Positions 42,825 through 51,188 of a DNA stretch of 64,000 nucleotides are shown one piece after another. The stretch comes from Natrinema caseinilyticum (GTDB lineage: Archaea > Halobacteriota > Halobacteria > Halobacteriales > Natrialbaceae), in assembly GCF_024227435.1 (NCBI RefSeq), contig NZ_CP100445.1, positions 1,485,369 to 1,549,368 on the forward strand, read 5' to 3'. Position numbers and translations under genes: made by a program. Below the pieces are notes generated by a model, which worked only from the letters and a program-made list of their open reading frames with translations, was not told the DNA's origin and made no database searches. The first letter of the stretch is position 1; each line of letters starts with the position of its first letter.

Positions 42825-42881
42825 TGTCGTGGTTTGGTGAGTGGGGTGTTTGGTTGAAGCGATCGAAACGGTCAGGGGCCG

Positions 42882-43178
42882 TCAGCAGTGGCCCTGCCCG
42901 CCCATTCCGCCGTTGTAGTTGTCGTGGGTCATGTCCTGAGCCATCTCGCCGACGGTCACACCCGTGTGGTCCTCCATCCAGTCGACGCCATCAGGGCCCA
43001 TGTGCTCGGTCATGTGCGTCCCCATCCAGTCCGCCCAATCGTCGGCGGTCCCGTCGAACGGAGGCACATCGTCAGCGGCCGGTTCGGTGCCGTGTGCGCT
43101 AACCACGGGGGCGGCGACCGCGAATCCGACGATTGCGAGCGCCACGAGCAGCCAGCGGCCGAGTTTGAAGTTGGTCAT
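42882..43178 (-). CDS. small exported Met/His-rich protein
   Basis: A 98-residue protein with an N-terminal signal helix (L-L-V-A-L-A-I-V-G-F-A-V-A-A-P-V-V-S-A-H-G). The mature part is acidic and rich in Met, His and Trp (W-M-G-T-H-M-T-E-H-M-G, then M-T-H-D-N-Y-N-G-G-M-G-G-Q-G-H-C at the end). Such composition suggests copper or silver binding outside the cell. A good Shine-Dalgarno-like gaggag lies 6 bp before the ATG and a TATA-like ctctataaac lies about 85 bp upstream, so this transcript has a leader, unlike most here. Confidence 0.72.
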   Translation of the reverse strand: MTNFKLGRWLLVALAIVGFAVAAPVVSAHGTEPAADDVPPFDGTADDWADWMGTHMTEHMGPDGVDWMEDHTGVTVGEMAQDMTHDNYNGGMGGQGHC

Positions 43179-43407
43179 TGTCCTTCTCCTCGGTTACTCG
43201 TAGGACGGGCCGGAAGTTATCACGATGGGTGTGAACTCGCCCAGGAGAACGTCCGAGAACGTTTATAGAGCGATCTAATCGTTTTTCAGAGAACGGACCG
43301 TTCATTTGGCTTGAATTCGGCAGGTTGGCGCTCAACCCTTTCTCTCCCGTGACAGGACCAAGACCACACGACGGTGTGAATCGTCCCGAACCGGGGTTTC
43401 AACCCGG

Positions 43408-43605
43408 TCACTCGACGTATTTCACGACGCGCGCCATCCCTACGTCGAGATGGTACAGGGTATGACAGTGGAACAACCATCGGCCGGGATTACCCGCGTG
43501 GAAATTTAATGGTACCTGCCCTCTGTGTCCAGGGACCATGACGGTGTCTTTGATAGCGTTCGCAACTTGGAAGAGGTGGCCGTGGAGGTGCCTCGACGTT
43601 CGAAG
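43408..43605 (-). pseudogene. 3' fragment of a multicopper oxidase
   Basis: The minus strand encodes R-H-L-H-G-H-L-F-Q-V-A-N-A-I-K-D-T-V, then W-L-F-H-C-H-T-L-Y-H-L-D-V-G-M-A-R, ending V-K-Y-V-E at a stop at 43408. These are the last copper-binding motifs of a multicopper oxidase, very like the intact enzyme at 47382-48986. Only about 65 residues survive, fused at about 43605 to a SoxB-like pseudogene. A hairpin (ccggg-N7-cccgg, 43391-43407) follows the stop. Confidence 0.8.
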
Positions 43606-45040
43606 AGTTCTGGACTCGACCGTCTTCCTTGTCGTAGGACGGGGTGAAGTTGTCCTCGAGGAACTCCTCCATGTGGCTCGTGAGTTGCTGGCCGTACGCG
43701 ACGCCCATCACCCGCGGTGTCGCCATCGGGAAGAACGTGTACAGTTGGCCGAGCGTGAACTCGCCAGGCGGGATGGCGGTCCCATACCGGAATCCGTGCG
43801 AGACGGCGAGGTCGGTGTCGAAGTGCGTCCGGAATGCGTCGTTGAACAGCATGTTCCACGCACTCTCGAGGAACGACTGCCGGTAGAGCGGCGTTTTCGT
43901 CTCCTCGACGATCGTATCGAGGGGACAGTCGAGTGTTCCGGCTTCCCGCTCGGACCAGGGGTCGTCAGCAAAGAACGGCTCGCGAACGGCTTCGACCGTC
44001 TCCTGTCCATCGGCGTCCGGTTCGGCGTGTGCTCGCCGTCCTCGGTGAGACAGTAGAGGTGGTGTCGGAACTGCACGTCACCGTCGACCACGCGGAGGTC
44101 GACACGGCCGAGTGCCTCGCCCATCCCCGACTCGACGACCACCGTCTCGGTCTCCTCGACGACGATAGAGTCGTATGTGTATTCGTGGGTGTGCGCGCTG
44201 AACATCGCGTCGACGCTCGGGCAGTCCTTGGCGGCCTGTTCCATCCACGGGAAGCCGATCTCGGTGACGGCGACCACGACATCCGCGCCGTCTTCATGGG
44301 CGGCATGCGCTGACTCTTCGAGCAACGCGGGGCGTTTGCCGAAGCGGTATTTCCACTCGTGAACCACCTCGGGGTCAAGCCCCGAGGCACTCGGCCTGCT
44401 CCGCCTGTAGACCGCGGGTGGCATTCGGTCGACGTAGACGTTCGTCATCCCGACGACGCCCACGGAGAGACCGCCGACCTCGAGGCGTTCGTCGGCGTCG
44501 TACAGTCGGTCGTCGGTCTCCCAGTCGTAGAGGTTGTTCGGCGAGGACAGGGGCGTCGAGTTCGTCCATCAGTTCCACGAAATTGCCGTCCTCGGCGGCC
44601 TCATTCGAGTAATCCCAGTTCCCTGGGACGTAGACGTCGGGGTCGATGTACTCGTTGATGGGATCGAGCATCGCCCGACTGTCGGTGTAGGACGTCACGG
44701 CGGAGCCATGGAACGTGTCGTCGCTCACCAGAGTACAGATGTCGTGGTCCGTGCGGAGTTCGTCGAGTTTGGCTGCGAGGAGCGGAATACCGCCCCCGTG
44801 CTTGATGACACAGTCGTCGTCTCTGAACTCGAAGTTCGGTTTCGACGTCGGGTTCTCGTAGTATACCTGGTAGCGTGGCGTGAGCTGCCCATGGAGGTCG
44901 CTTACGTGCGCGAAGATGATGTCTGGGTCGCCCGCGCCAACACTGGTCAGATTGCCGCTGAGAGATTGCCACTCGCTGACGGGTGTCTCGTTCCCGTTTA
45001 TCGTGGCGCGACTGCAGATACGACCTCTGGCTGTTCATGA
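43606..45040 (-). pseudogene. SoxB-like 5'-nucleotidase family protein, multiply frameshifted
   Basis: Fragments in three frames read in order as one metallophosphoesterase. First comes H-V-S-D-L-H-G-Q-L-T-P-R-Y-Q-V-Y, V-I-K-H-G-G-G-I-P-L-L-A-A-K and N-W-D-Y; then after about 44530 V-G-V-V-G-M-T-N and F-S-A-H-T-H-E-Y-T-Y-D; then after about 44030 L-F-N-D-A-F-R-T-H-F and S-H-G-F-R-Y-G-T-A-I-P-P-G. The motifs and length resemble SoxB, the thiosulfohydrolase of sulfur oxidation. A PATE-like hairpin interrupts the middle. The 5' end near 45040 is also damaged. A sulfite-exporter gene starts next to it on the other strand. Confidence 0.8.
44367..44387. repeat. PATE-like hairpin copy 2, inside the SoxB-like pseudogene
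   Basis: cctcgggg-tcaag-ccccgagg, a perfect 8-bp stem. About 60 bp around it (near 44355-44420) has no counterpart in the expected protein (extra residues between M-P-P-A and K-Y-R-F-G-K), as if a miniature element had inserted. Confidence 0.55.
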
Positions 45041-45287
45041 GTTGTGATTGGAATTCGAAATGCCGTGCAAGACTAGCTACGAGTCCCAGATCTGCCATAT
45101 GTCTGATTAGACTGTGAGAATTGTCGAGTATAGCTTTCAAAACAAATTCATCGCGCGTTCTAGCGGTGGGTGCGAAATGTGAGGGGAAATTGGCCTTACG
45201 CTTCTTAGGGAGAATTCGCCTAAGTCAGGAAGCCATAGTCTTGGTTGGACAGATGCGAACACTGACTCGCTCGTGGAGGCGGTACCG

Positions 45288-46073
45288 ATGACGAGTAACT
45301 GGGTAATGACGGGGTTGTCTGCGGTCGTCATTCTGGTCGCGTCCGTCATTCACGGGATCGCTGGGTTCGGCTTCGCGCAGGTATCGATGGGTCTGATGCC
45401 GCTGTTCCGGTCGCCTTCGAGCGCCTCGATCATCTTCACGGCGACGGCGGTCGTGAGTAACGCCCGCGTCTGGTGGAGCGTCCGCGACGCGTTCGACTGG
45501 GAGAAGTGGATCGTCCCTGTCGGCGGCCTCGTCGTCGGGATGCCGCTTGGCATCTACGTGTTCAGCCAGTTCAACAAAGCACAGATGCGCGTCGCCATCG
45601 GCGCAGTTCTCGTGCTGGCGGTCATCATCGTCGGCGCGACCCAGCAACTCGATACCGTCACGGACTGGATCGAGGACAAGGACTACAGACCGGGGAAGAT
45701 AGTTGGCGCGACGGCTGGTCTCCTCGCGGGGATTTTCGGCGGTGCCGTCGCCGTCCCCGGTCCGCCGATGATCGTCTACGGGGCGTTCATGTCTGCAAGC
45801 GGGTTCTGGAGCGACGAAGAGATGAAGGCTACGTTTACCGCGTTCTTCGGGACGCTCATGCTGTATCGTCTCGGGAGCCTCACGTACACAGGAGCAGTCA
45901 CGACGCCGCTAATAATTGAGGCCGCCATCGCGATCCCGATGGTGTTCCTCGGTGCGTGGGTCGGCGTCTACATCTTCGATAACATCCCCGAGCGGATCTT
46001 CCAGTGGGTCGTGCTGACGCTGCTGACCGTGAACGCGTTCATTCTCCTGTTCACGGCGATTCCGGAGCTCTAA
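45288..46073 (+). CDS. sulfite exporter TauE/SafE family protein (first copy)
   Basis: A 261-residue membrane protein with about eight helices. V-I-H-G-I-A-G-F-G-F-A-Q and the repeated half A-G-I-F-G-G-A-V-A-V-P-G-P-P are the duplicated glycine-rich motifs of TauE/SafE transporters, which export sulfite, sulfoacetate or related anions. An ATG at 45273 is an alternative start. It is divergent from the SoxB-like pseudogene, suggesting the two once served thiosulfate/sulfite metabolism together. Confidence 0.88.
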   Translation: MTSNWVMTGLSAVVILVASVIHGIAGFGFAQVSMGLMPLFRSPSSASIIFTATAVVSNARVWWSVRDAFDWEKWIVPVGGLVVGMPLGIYVFSQFNKAQMRVAIGAVLVLAVIIVGATQQLDTVTDWIEDKDYRPGKIVGATAGLLAGIFGGAVAVPGPPMIVYGAFMSASGFWSDEEMKATFTAFFGTLMLYRLGSLTYTGAVTTPLIIEAAIAIPMVFLGAWVGVYIFDNIPERIFQWVVLTLLTVNAFILLFTAIPEL

Positions 46074-46175
46074 CCACATCCAGCTGTCACCAGTTCGGGG
46101 AGGGGGTTCCGTCGCCTCGCCCTCATCGTCGATGGCTCTTTGCTGGTGTTGATGGCGATAACTATCTCGCAGTTC

Positions 46176-46415
46176 GGGGCTTTTCCGGAGCGTTCTCGGT
46201 CAACCGCTCGACAAACGCTTCGCGGTCGAGCCTGAGAAGGTTGAGGACCTCACGCAGGTCGTGCTCTCCTTCGAGCTGCCGTTCGTCTTCATTCTGCTTC
46301 TCTAGTTCACTCGTGCGGAGGGTCTCATGGGGTCGTTCGTCAACTGCACGAGCGTCTTTGCGGTCATCATTGTCGGTGCGACCCAGCAGCTCGAGATCTG
46401 CGGTAACAATTGCTA
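46176..46415 (+). pseudogene. chimeric fragment: NRAMP-like end joined to TauE-like piece
   Basis: One plus-strand frame reads P-E-K-V-E-D-L-T-Q-V-V-L-S-F-E-L-P-F-V-F-I-L-L-L, then an in-frame TAG, then F-T-R-A-E-G-L-M-G-S-F-V-N, like the last helices of NRAMP metal transporters. It continues as S-V-F-A-V-I-I-V-G-A-T-Q-Q-L-E, nearly identical to a helix of the TauE gene just upstream (A-V-I-I-V-G-A-T-Q-Q-L-D). It stops at 46413-46415. No start is visible. This looks like a deletion scar joining two transporter genes. Confidence 0.5.
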
Positions 46416-47006
46416 GTGTGCCTGATTCTGCTGCAAGTCGTCGCTCGGATAGATGCGATACGTCCGTCCTTGACGCTCGCGGTACAGTAAACCGCGCTTC
46501 TCGAGGGCGCTAACTGTTTGGCTCACCTTGCTCTTCGAAAAGTCCGAGCGATCCCGAAGTTCGATCTGTGTGATTCCAGGCGAGGAGAGGACTGGTTCGA
46601 GAATCCGGCTTTCATCGTCCGGCAAGAGATCAAGGACACGGGCTCGAGGCTGTTCTTCCGGATCCATCGCGCCATCCGATTGAACGTCACCTTCCGGCGA
46701 GCCGTTGACCTCCATGTTGGCCGCGCTTGGTGACTCGTTCAGCGGTTGGTCACTTGCATCAGCTACTGAGAGATCGTCACGGACGGCAAAATATAGCCCA
46801 CCGACGATAGCGGCGACGAGCAGTGTCCCGAGGACGTACCAGAGCGGATTCGTCCCGTGGACCGCTCCCATCGATGTCCCCATCATCGATCCCATCTGGT
46901 CGAAGGCCCGCTGCTGCTGGTACGCTTGCCAGCTGAGCGCTCCACCGATGATAACGATGGCAGCGACGAGGAGCCCGACTACTGCATCGACTTGCCGTCG
47001 ATTCAT
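46413..47006 (-). CDS. membrane-anchored winged-helix regulator
   Basis: A 197-residue protein. Two N-terminal helices (about 8-27 and 56-75) flank a Met-rich loop (M-G-S-M-M-G-T-S-M-G-A). A polar linker follows, then a winged-helix domain (about 130-190): I-L-E-P-V-L-S-S-P-G-I-T-Q-I-E-L-R-D-R-S-D-F then S-K-S-K-V-S-Q-T-V-S-A-L-E-K-R-G, and a wing. The Met-rich extracellular loop suggests it senses copper and relays this to DNA, a reasonable inference given the surrounding copper genes. Start M-N-R-R at 47006; ATG at 47015 is possible. Confidence 0.78.
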   Translation of the reverse strand: MNRRQVDAVVGLLVAAIVIIGGALSWQAYQQQRAFDQMGSMMGTSMGAVHGTNPLWYVLGTLLVAAIVGGLYFAVRDDLSVADASDQPLNESPSAANMEVNGSPEGDVQSDGAMDPEEQPRARVLDLLPDDESRILEPVLSSPGITQIELRDRSDFSKSKVSQTVSALEKRGLLYRERQGRTYRIYPSDDLQQNQAH

Positions 47007-47015
47007 CCATTCCAC

Positions 47016-47381
47016 CTCGATTTACCGGAGTACTTGTTCATACCTGAGAGTAAGCAAGACATCACTGTACCAGTTGTGATTGGTCGAAGCAAAAATCGAG
47101 GTCGCCTGGTACGATACCCGGTATCGCGATACAGAGTTCGACAGAATTCGAGGTCAACCGCCTCGGGGTCACGCCCCGAGGCTTGTCAGTGAATTCCCGT
47201 TCTCCCCGAGTAACTCGGTAGGCGTGTACTCGCCGTTCACGTTCAGCGTCCCCGACTTGAGGGCCAGGTGACTGGTAGTTCATCCATCGTGAGACGTCTG
47301 CCCGCGATAGATAGCCCGCGACAGACGGTCTACGACGTGATCGTGGTCCGGTAACTGTACTCCTGATCGTGGCGGTGCCGG
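47016..47381. other. intergenic interval with PATE-like hairpin
   Basis: No gene is seen. On the minus strand, from about 47270 to the hairpin, the frame S-H-L-A-L-K-S-G-T-L-N-V-N-G-E-Y-T ends inside the hairpin and could be the tail of a lost transposase-type gene. The hairpin is listed separately. Confidence 0.4.
47160..47182. repeat. PATE-like hairpin copy 3
   Basis: gcctcgggg-tcacg-ccccgaggc, a perfect 9-bp stem. The 26 bases from 47154 are identical to those from 3539. Confidence 0.6.
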
Positions 47382-48986
47382 TCAGTCGTATTCGAACACG
47401 CGAGCCATCCCCCGCTCAAGGTGGTAGACATTGTGGCAGTGGAACAGCCAGTCGCCGGGGTTGTCCGCCAGGAAGTCGAACGTCACCTGGTCGCCGTGAG
47501 GCGCGACGAGAACAGTGTCCTTGATCGCATCGCCGACCTGAAAGAAGTGACCGTGGAGGTGCATCGGGTGGATTGCCGGGCTGCGGTTTACCATCCGTAC
47601 GCGGACGTGGTCGCCCTCACTGATTTCGAACGGGTCAGCGTCGGGATATATTTCGCCGTTGATGGTCCATGCGTCAGAATCGGCACCTCCCATCATCCCG
47701 CCCGACAACGTGAGGTCGAACGTTCGATCCGGGTCCCCGTCGAGAGCCAGCGGTTCAAGCGTCTCGAGATCCTCATACTCGAGTTCATTGCCGTCGAACT
47801 GCGGCCCTTCGGCGGACTCGTCCCCGGACGCGTCTTCATACCGCAGTCTCGCCTCCGCGGGATCCTCTTCGCCGACGACGGGTTCTGCGACGACAGCCCA
47901 CTCGCCGGGGGAGTCGGCCTCAAGGATTGCGTCGTAGCGCTCGCCCATGCTCATCACGAACGAGTCCACATCGACGGGTTCGACCGGACGACCGTCGGCA
48001 TGCGTGACCGTCAGCGAGTGGCCGCCGACGCCGACGCGATAGGTAGTGGCGCTGCTCGGGTTGATGAACCGCAGTCGAACGTGCTCGCCCTCCTCAACCT
48101 CGAACACCGGTGGATCCGATGGAAGGCGGCCGTTGACGAGCAGTCCCTCGTACGGCGGTCGCTGACTCATCATCTGACTTCCCGGTCCCATGCCGTCACC
48201 GGGTCCCATCCCATCGCCAGGTCTGCGGTCGCCGTCAGACCCACCGTTGCCGGGATCCATTCCATCGCTGTCACCACCATGACCCATTCCGTTACCTGGT
48301 CTGCGACCGCCGCCCCCTCTGTCGCCATCGCCGGGATCTGTCCTATTTCCGTCTCCGTCCGGTCCCCCGCCGGGGCCCATTTCATCACTCCCGCTCGGCG
48401 GAGCTTCGATCGAATCGAGTGTCGGCTCTTCCCCAAGGTGATCGTCGAGCTGCAGCGTGTACTCATGGTCGTACTCGACGTGCGGCGACTCCTCCTCGAC
48501 GATCAGTGGTCCGTAGAGCCCCCTGTCGAGTTGCAACCCGACGTGGCTATGATAGACGTACGTCCCCGCCGGTGACGCCTCGTACTCATACTCGAACGTC
48601 TCCTCCGACGAGACGGGTTCTTGCGTGACGTCCGGAACGCCGTCCATCGGATTCGGCACGGGAACACCATGCCAGTGAATCGTCGTCTCCTCGGGCAACC
48701 CGTTCTCGAGCGAGACGCGAAGCGTCTCTCCCTCGCTCACGCGAAGTTCCGGCCCGGGGAACTGCTCCTCGTACAGCCACGTCTCGACGCTCTCGTCCGC
48801 TCCGATGTCGACTTCCTCGCTCGAGGCGGCCAGCGTTTCCTGCTGCGTGGCGCCGTCGTCCTCCTGTGCAGGCCGCTCAAGGGTCGCCGATCCGATTCCG
48901 CTCGCGAGTCCCGAAATTCCGACCAGCGTCGCGCCGCCGATGCGAACCACCTGTCGGCGCGGGACGGTTCGATTGTTGTCGGCCAT
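47382..48986 (-). CDS. multicopper oxidase, Tat-exported
   Basis: A 534-residue copper enzyme. The N terminus P-R-R-Q-V-V-R-I-G-G is a twin-arginine signal. The copper ligands are all present: H-W-H-G, Y-H-S-H-V-G, H-P-M-H-L-H-G-H-F-F and W-L-F-H-C-H-N-V-Y-H-L-E-R-G-M. Between the first two cupredoxin domains lies a long Gly/Asp/Met-rich insertion (about 205-280, with G-D-G-M-G-P-G repeats), which may bind extra copper as in CueO-type enzymes. It probably oxidises Cu(I) or phenolics outside the membrane. The start at 48986 is set by the Tat motif. Confidence 0.92.
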   Translation of the reverse strand: MADNNRTVPRRQVVRIGGATLVGISGLASGIGSATLERPAQEDDGATQQETLAASSEEVDIGADESVETWLYEEQFPGPELRVSEGETLRVSLENGLPEETTIHWHGVPVPNPMDGVPDVTQEPVSSEETFEYEYEASPAGTYVYHSHVGLQLDRGLYGPLIVEEESPHVEYDHEYTLQLDDHLGEEPTLDSIEAPPSGSDEMGPGGGPDGDGNRTDPGDGDRGGGGRRPGNGMGHGGDSDGMDPGNGGSDGDRRPGDGMGPGDGMGPGSQMMSQRPPYEGLLVNGRLPSDPPVFEVEEGEHVRLRFINPSSATTYRVGVGGHSLTVTHADGRPVEPVDVDSFVMSMGERYDAILEADSPGEWAVVAEPVVGEEDPAEARLRYEDASGDESAEGPQFDGNELEYEDLETLEPLALDGDPDRTFDLTLSGGMMGGADSDAWTINGEIYPDADPFEISEGDHVRVRMVNRSPAIHPMHLHGHFFQVGDAIKDTVLVAPHGDQVTFDFLADNPGDWLFHCHNVYHLERGMARVFEYD

Positions 48987-49269
48987 CACAGAATCGCCCA
49001 CAACTGCAGTGAAAAATGACGGGCATTTCAGTTCATGGCAGCCTCGATTGACGTCTGAGAAACGCAGCCTCGGCCCGGCCGAAAACTGCGTTCGAGCAGG
49101 CTGCCGGACCGTCACTCGAGCATTGCAATCAGCAGGACCGTCTCTGGTCGGGCGGCCTCGTGTTCGCTCGCCAATCCAACGTCGTGGAGGGCGTTCAACG
49201 CCTCGTCGGTGCTGTATCATTCATCGGCCGGCGGCCCGTCCGCACCGGTGCCGGGCAGTGCCCAGTTCA

Positions 49270-49767
49270 CGACAGGCTCGGATTCGATATTGTAGAGCTT
49301 TCGAGCGGATTCCTCGCAATTGGGACCGACGACATGGTACGGATGACTGAAGTCGTGGCGAGTGACTACGAACTCGATCCGAAACCGGAGATCAACGTCC
49401 AGTTCTGAGCAGGTGGCGCTACCGACCCCGAGGTTCTCGAGGAGCAGGGCCAACAGGACTCCTTGCAGACCATCGAGGAGAGCCGTCGCCACTTAGATGC
49501 CGGCGCCGAGTTACTGATGCTCGAGGCCGAGGGCATCACTGAGGAGGTGACTGAGCGACGAACCGACGTCGCCTACCAGGTCGCGAACGAACCGGAATCG
49601 AGAATCTCGTGTTCGAGGTGCCGGGCCCCAAGATGTTCGAGTGAGACATCAAGAACTTCAGCTCTGAGATCAACCTGTTTGTGGACAACTCCCAGATCGT
49701 CGAACTGGAATGTATGCGCTCTGGCCGCTGGGGAAAGGCAACCACCTGGGGGCGGGCCGTTACCTGA
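49270..49767 (+). pseudogene. phosphosulfolactate synthase-like (ComA family), decayed
   Basis: Several pieces in two frames line up as one TIM-barrel protein: R-L-G-F-D-I-V-E-L-S-S-G-F-L-A-I, then an in-frame TGA near 49406, then D-A-G-A-E-L-L-M-L-E-A-E-G-I-T, then after a frameshift near 49600 E-N-L-V-F-E-V-P-G-P-K-M-F-E, another TGA, and E-I-N-L-F-V-D-N-S-Q-I-V-E-L-E-C-M-R-S-G. This matches the ComA family, whose founding member adds sulfite to phosphoenolpyruvate on the way to coenzyme M. At least three lesions and no start codon make it a pseudogene. Confidence 0.75.
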
Positions 49768-50232
49768 AAGGGTAATGACTAGTTGCCAGACTCTATATTT
49801 GTCGGGCAACAGCAATCAGCACTCACTACGATAGTTTCGGTACGAACCTTCATTCTACACATTGTGTCAATCAGCAGAACGGGTTAGGTTACGTGACGTT
49901 CCGACCGGAGTCTCTTGTCGATTCGGTGTGACGGGAGACAAATTAATTGCTCTTAAAAATTTAAGGTCGTTCCCACTCTTCACTGTGGATTCCAAGATAC
50001 AGTCGATTCTCGACTATGGACTATTCTTCGGAGACCGCACCTCTGGATATCGATCTCTGACGGTCACTGGTTCCCGTTGTTGATCGCTGCTAACTCATCT
50101 GAGAAAAGGAGAACACAGACACGGATGTCGTGTCGTCCTTATTCCACTCGATTCCCGCGCATCGGTCGAAATTGACCCTGCTTTCGAATAGTAAGAGAAA
50201 GTCGATTAAATGAGTTGAGCGTATCTCGAACC
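49768..50232. other. AT-richer intergenic interval
   Basis: About 460 bp without a credible gene. It includes runs such as cttaaaaatttaagg (49953-49967, a near-palindrome) and the promoter region of the next operon (cgattaaatg near 50203-50212). Confidence 0.5.
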
Positions 50233-50532
50233 ATGAGTACTACTACCACAAACCAAGACGTATACGAGATGGACTCGACTAGTCGTGTGATGTACCTCGA
50301 TGCACTGGCACTCGCCGGAGCGGCGGCTGTGGTCTCTGCGGTCGTAATGCTCCTACTCGGCGTGTTCGGTGCGATCGGTGTCTATGAGGGCGCGGTCGAG
50401 ATGATGGAACAGTGGCATCTGTTCTTCGAGCCGACCGTCGTCGGGACCGTTGCGGGTATGGTCGAGGCAGCGGTGATCAGCTTCGTCCTCGCGTACCCCT
50501 TCGCGTGGCTGTACAACGTCTTCGCGCGCTAG
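50233..50532 (+). CDS. small two-helix membrane protein, unknown
   Basis: A 99-residue protein with a polar N-terminal 20 residues and two hydrophobic helices (about 25-48 and 65-92). No motif is recognised. It is followed 17 bp later by an SRPBCC-domain gene on the same strand, so the two probably form a unit. A TTG codon 18 bp upstream is in frame but unnecessary; the ATG at 50233 suits a leaderless mRNA from the AT-rich box near 50205. Confidence 0.68.
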   Translation: MSTTTTNQDVYEMDSTSRVMYLDALALAGAAAVVSAVVMLLLGVFGAIGVYEGAVEMMEQWHLFFEPTVVGTVAGMVEAAVISFVLAYPFAWLYNVFAR

Positions 50533-50549
50533 GGGAGACGGAGACACCC

Positions 50550-51065
50550 ATGTACGTCACCGACAAAGCCAAAATCGTCATCGAAGCCACTCCCGAGGAA
50601 ATCTGGGAGTACGTGACCGACCCAGTCCACTGGACGGCGTCGAATCCCGAGGAACACTACGGGCTCGAGTACGACACGCCTGACAATCGCCCACGCGAGG
50701 GCGCGACGTTTCACCAGCACGAAGAGGTCGCCGGCATATACGCCGACCTGCACGGTCGGTTCTCCTACATCGATTATCCGAACGTGGCGGTTTGGACGGG
50801 GATGGCGTACTATCCTTTCCTTCGCGGCCTCGTCACAGTTCGAATTCCCGAGGGCGGCACCATTCGGCTCGAAGAGACCGAGGATGGAACCCGGATGTCA
50901 CACGCCGTCTGGATGGATTTCCCGAACAACCGTCGTGGTCGTTTCCTGAAGTGGTTGTTCACCACTTTCCTCGACGGGAAGGCGAAGCTTTACGACCACA
51001 CCAACAAGGAACTCGTCTTCTTCAAAGAGCGGCTCGATTCCGACGCTACCACGCCGACGTCGTAA
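50550..51065 (+). CDS. SRPBCC family protein
   Basis: A 171-residue protein with the START/SRPBCC layout: an opening strand A-K-I-V-I-E-A-T-P-E-E-I-W-E-Y-V-T-D-P then a mixed sheet, and a long C-terminal helix (F-L-K-W-L-F-T-T-F-L). These proteins bind hydrophobic ligands in a deep pocket; the ligand here is unknown. A GGGAGACGG purine stretch sits just before the ATG. It follows the two-helix membrane protein gene closely. Confidence 0.8.
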   Translation: MYVTDKAKIVIEATPEEIWEYVTDPVHWTASNPEEHYGLEYDTPDNRPREGATFHQHEEVAGIYADLHGRFSYIDYPNVAVWTGMAYYPFLRGLVTVRIPEGGTIRLEETEDGTRMSHAVWMDFPNNRRGRFLKWLFTTFLDGKAKLYDHTNKELVFFKERLDSDATTPTS

Positions 51066-51188
51066 TTGCCACTAATAGGTCGATCTCCCGATTGTGAACC
51101 GGAAGCTGATCGATGGATCGACAGAGAAGACGATTTTCAACGCCAGATCGAAGCAATCGGTAAATCCGTAGCAACCCATTGCTAGTCT

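Noticed and set aside
43538-44056. Plus-strand frame across the SoxB-like pseudogene
   Set aside because: Antisense shadow; conserved nucleotidase motifs are all on the minus strand.
46176-46440. Minus-strand open frame reading like an acidic protein
   Set aside because: It lacks a start codon, and the opposite strand matches transporter families (NRAMP-like, TauE-like) better; it is probably an antisense shadow.
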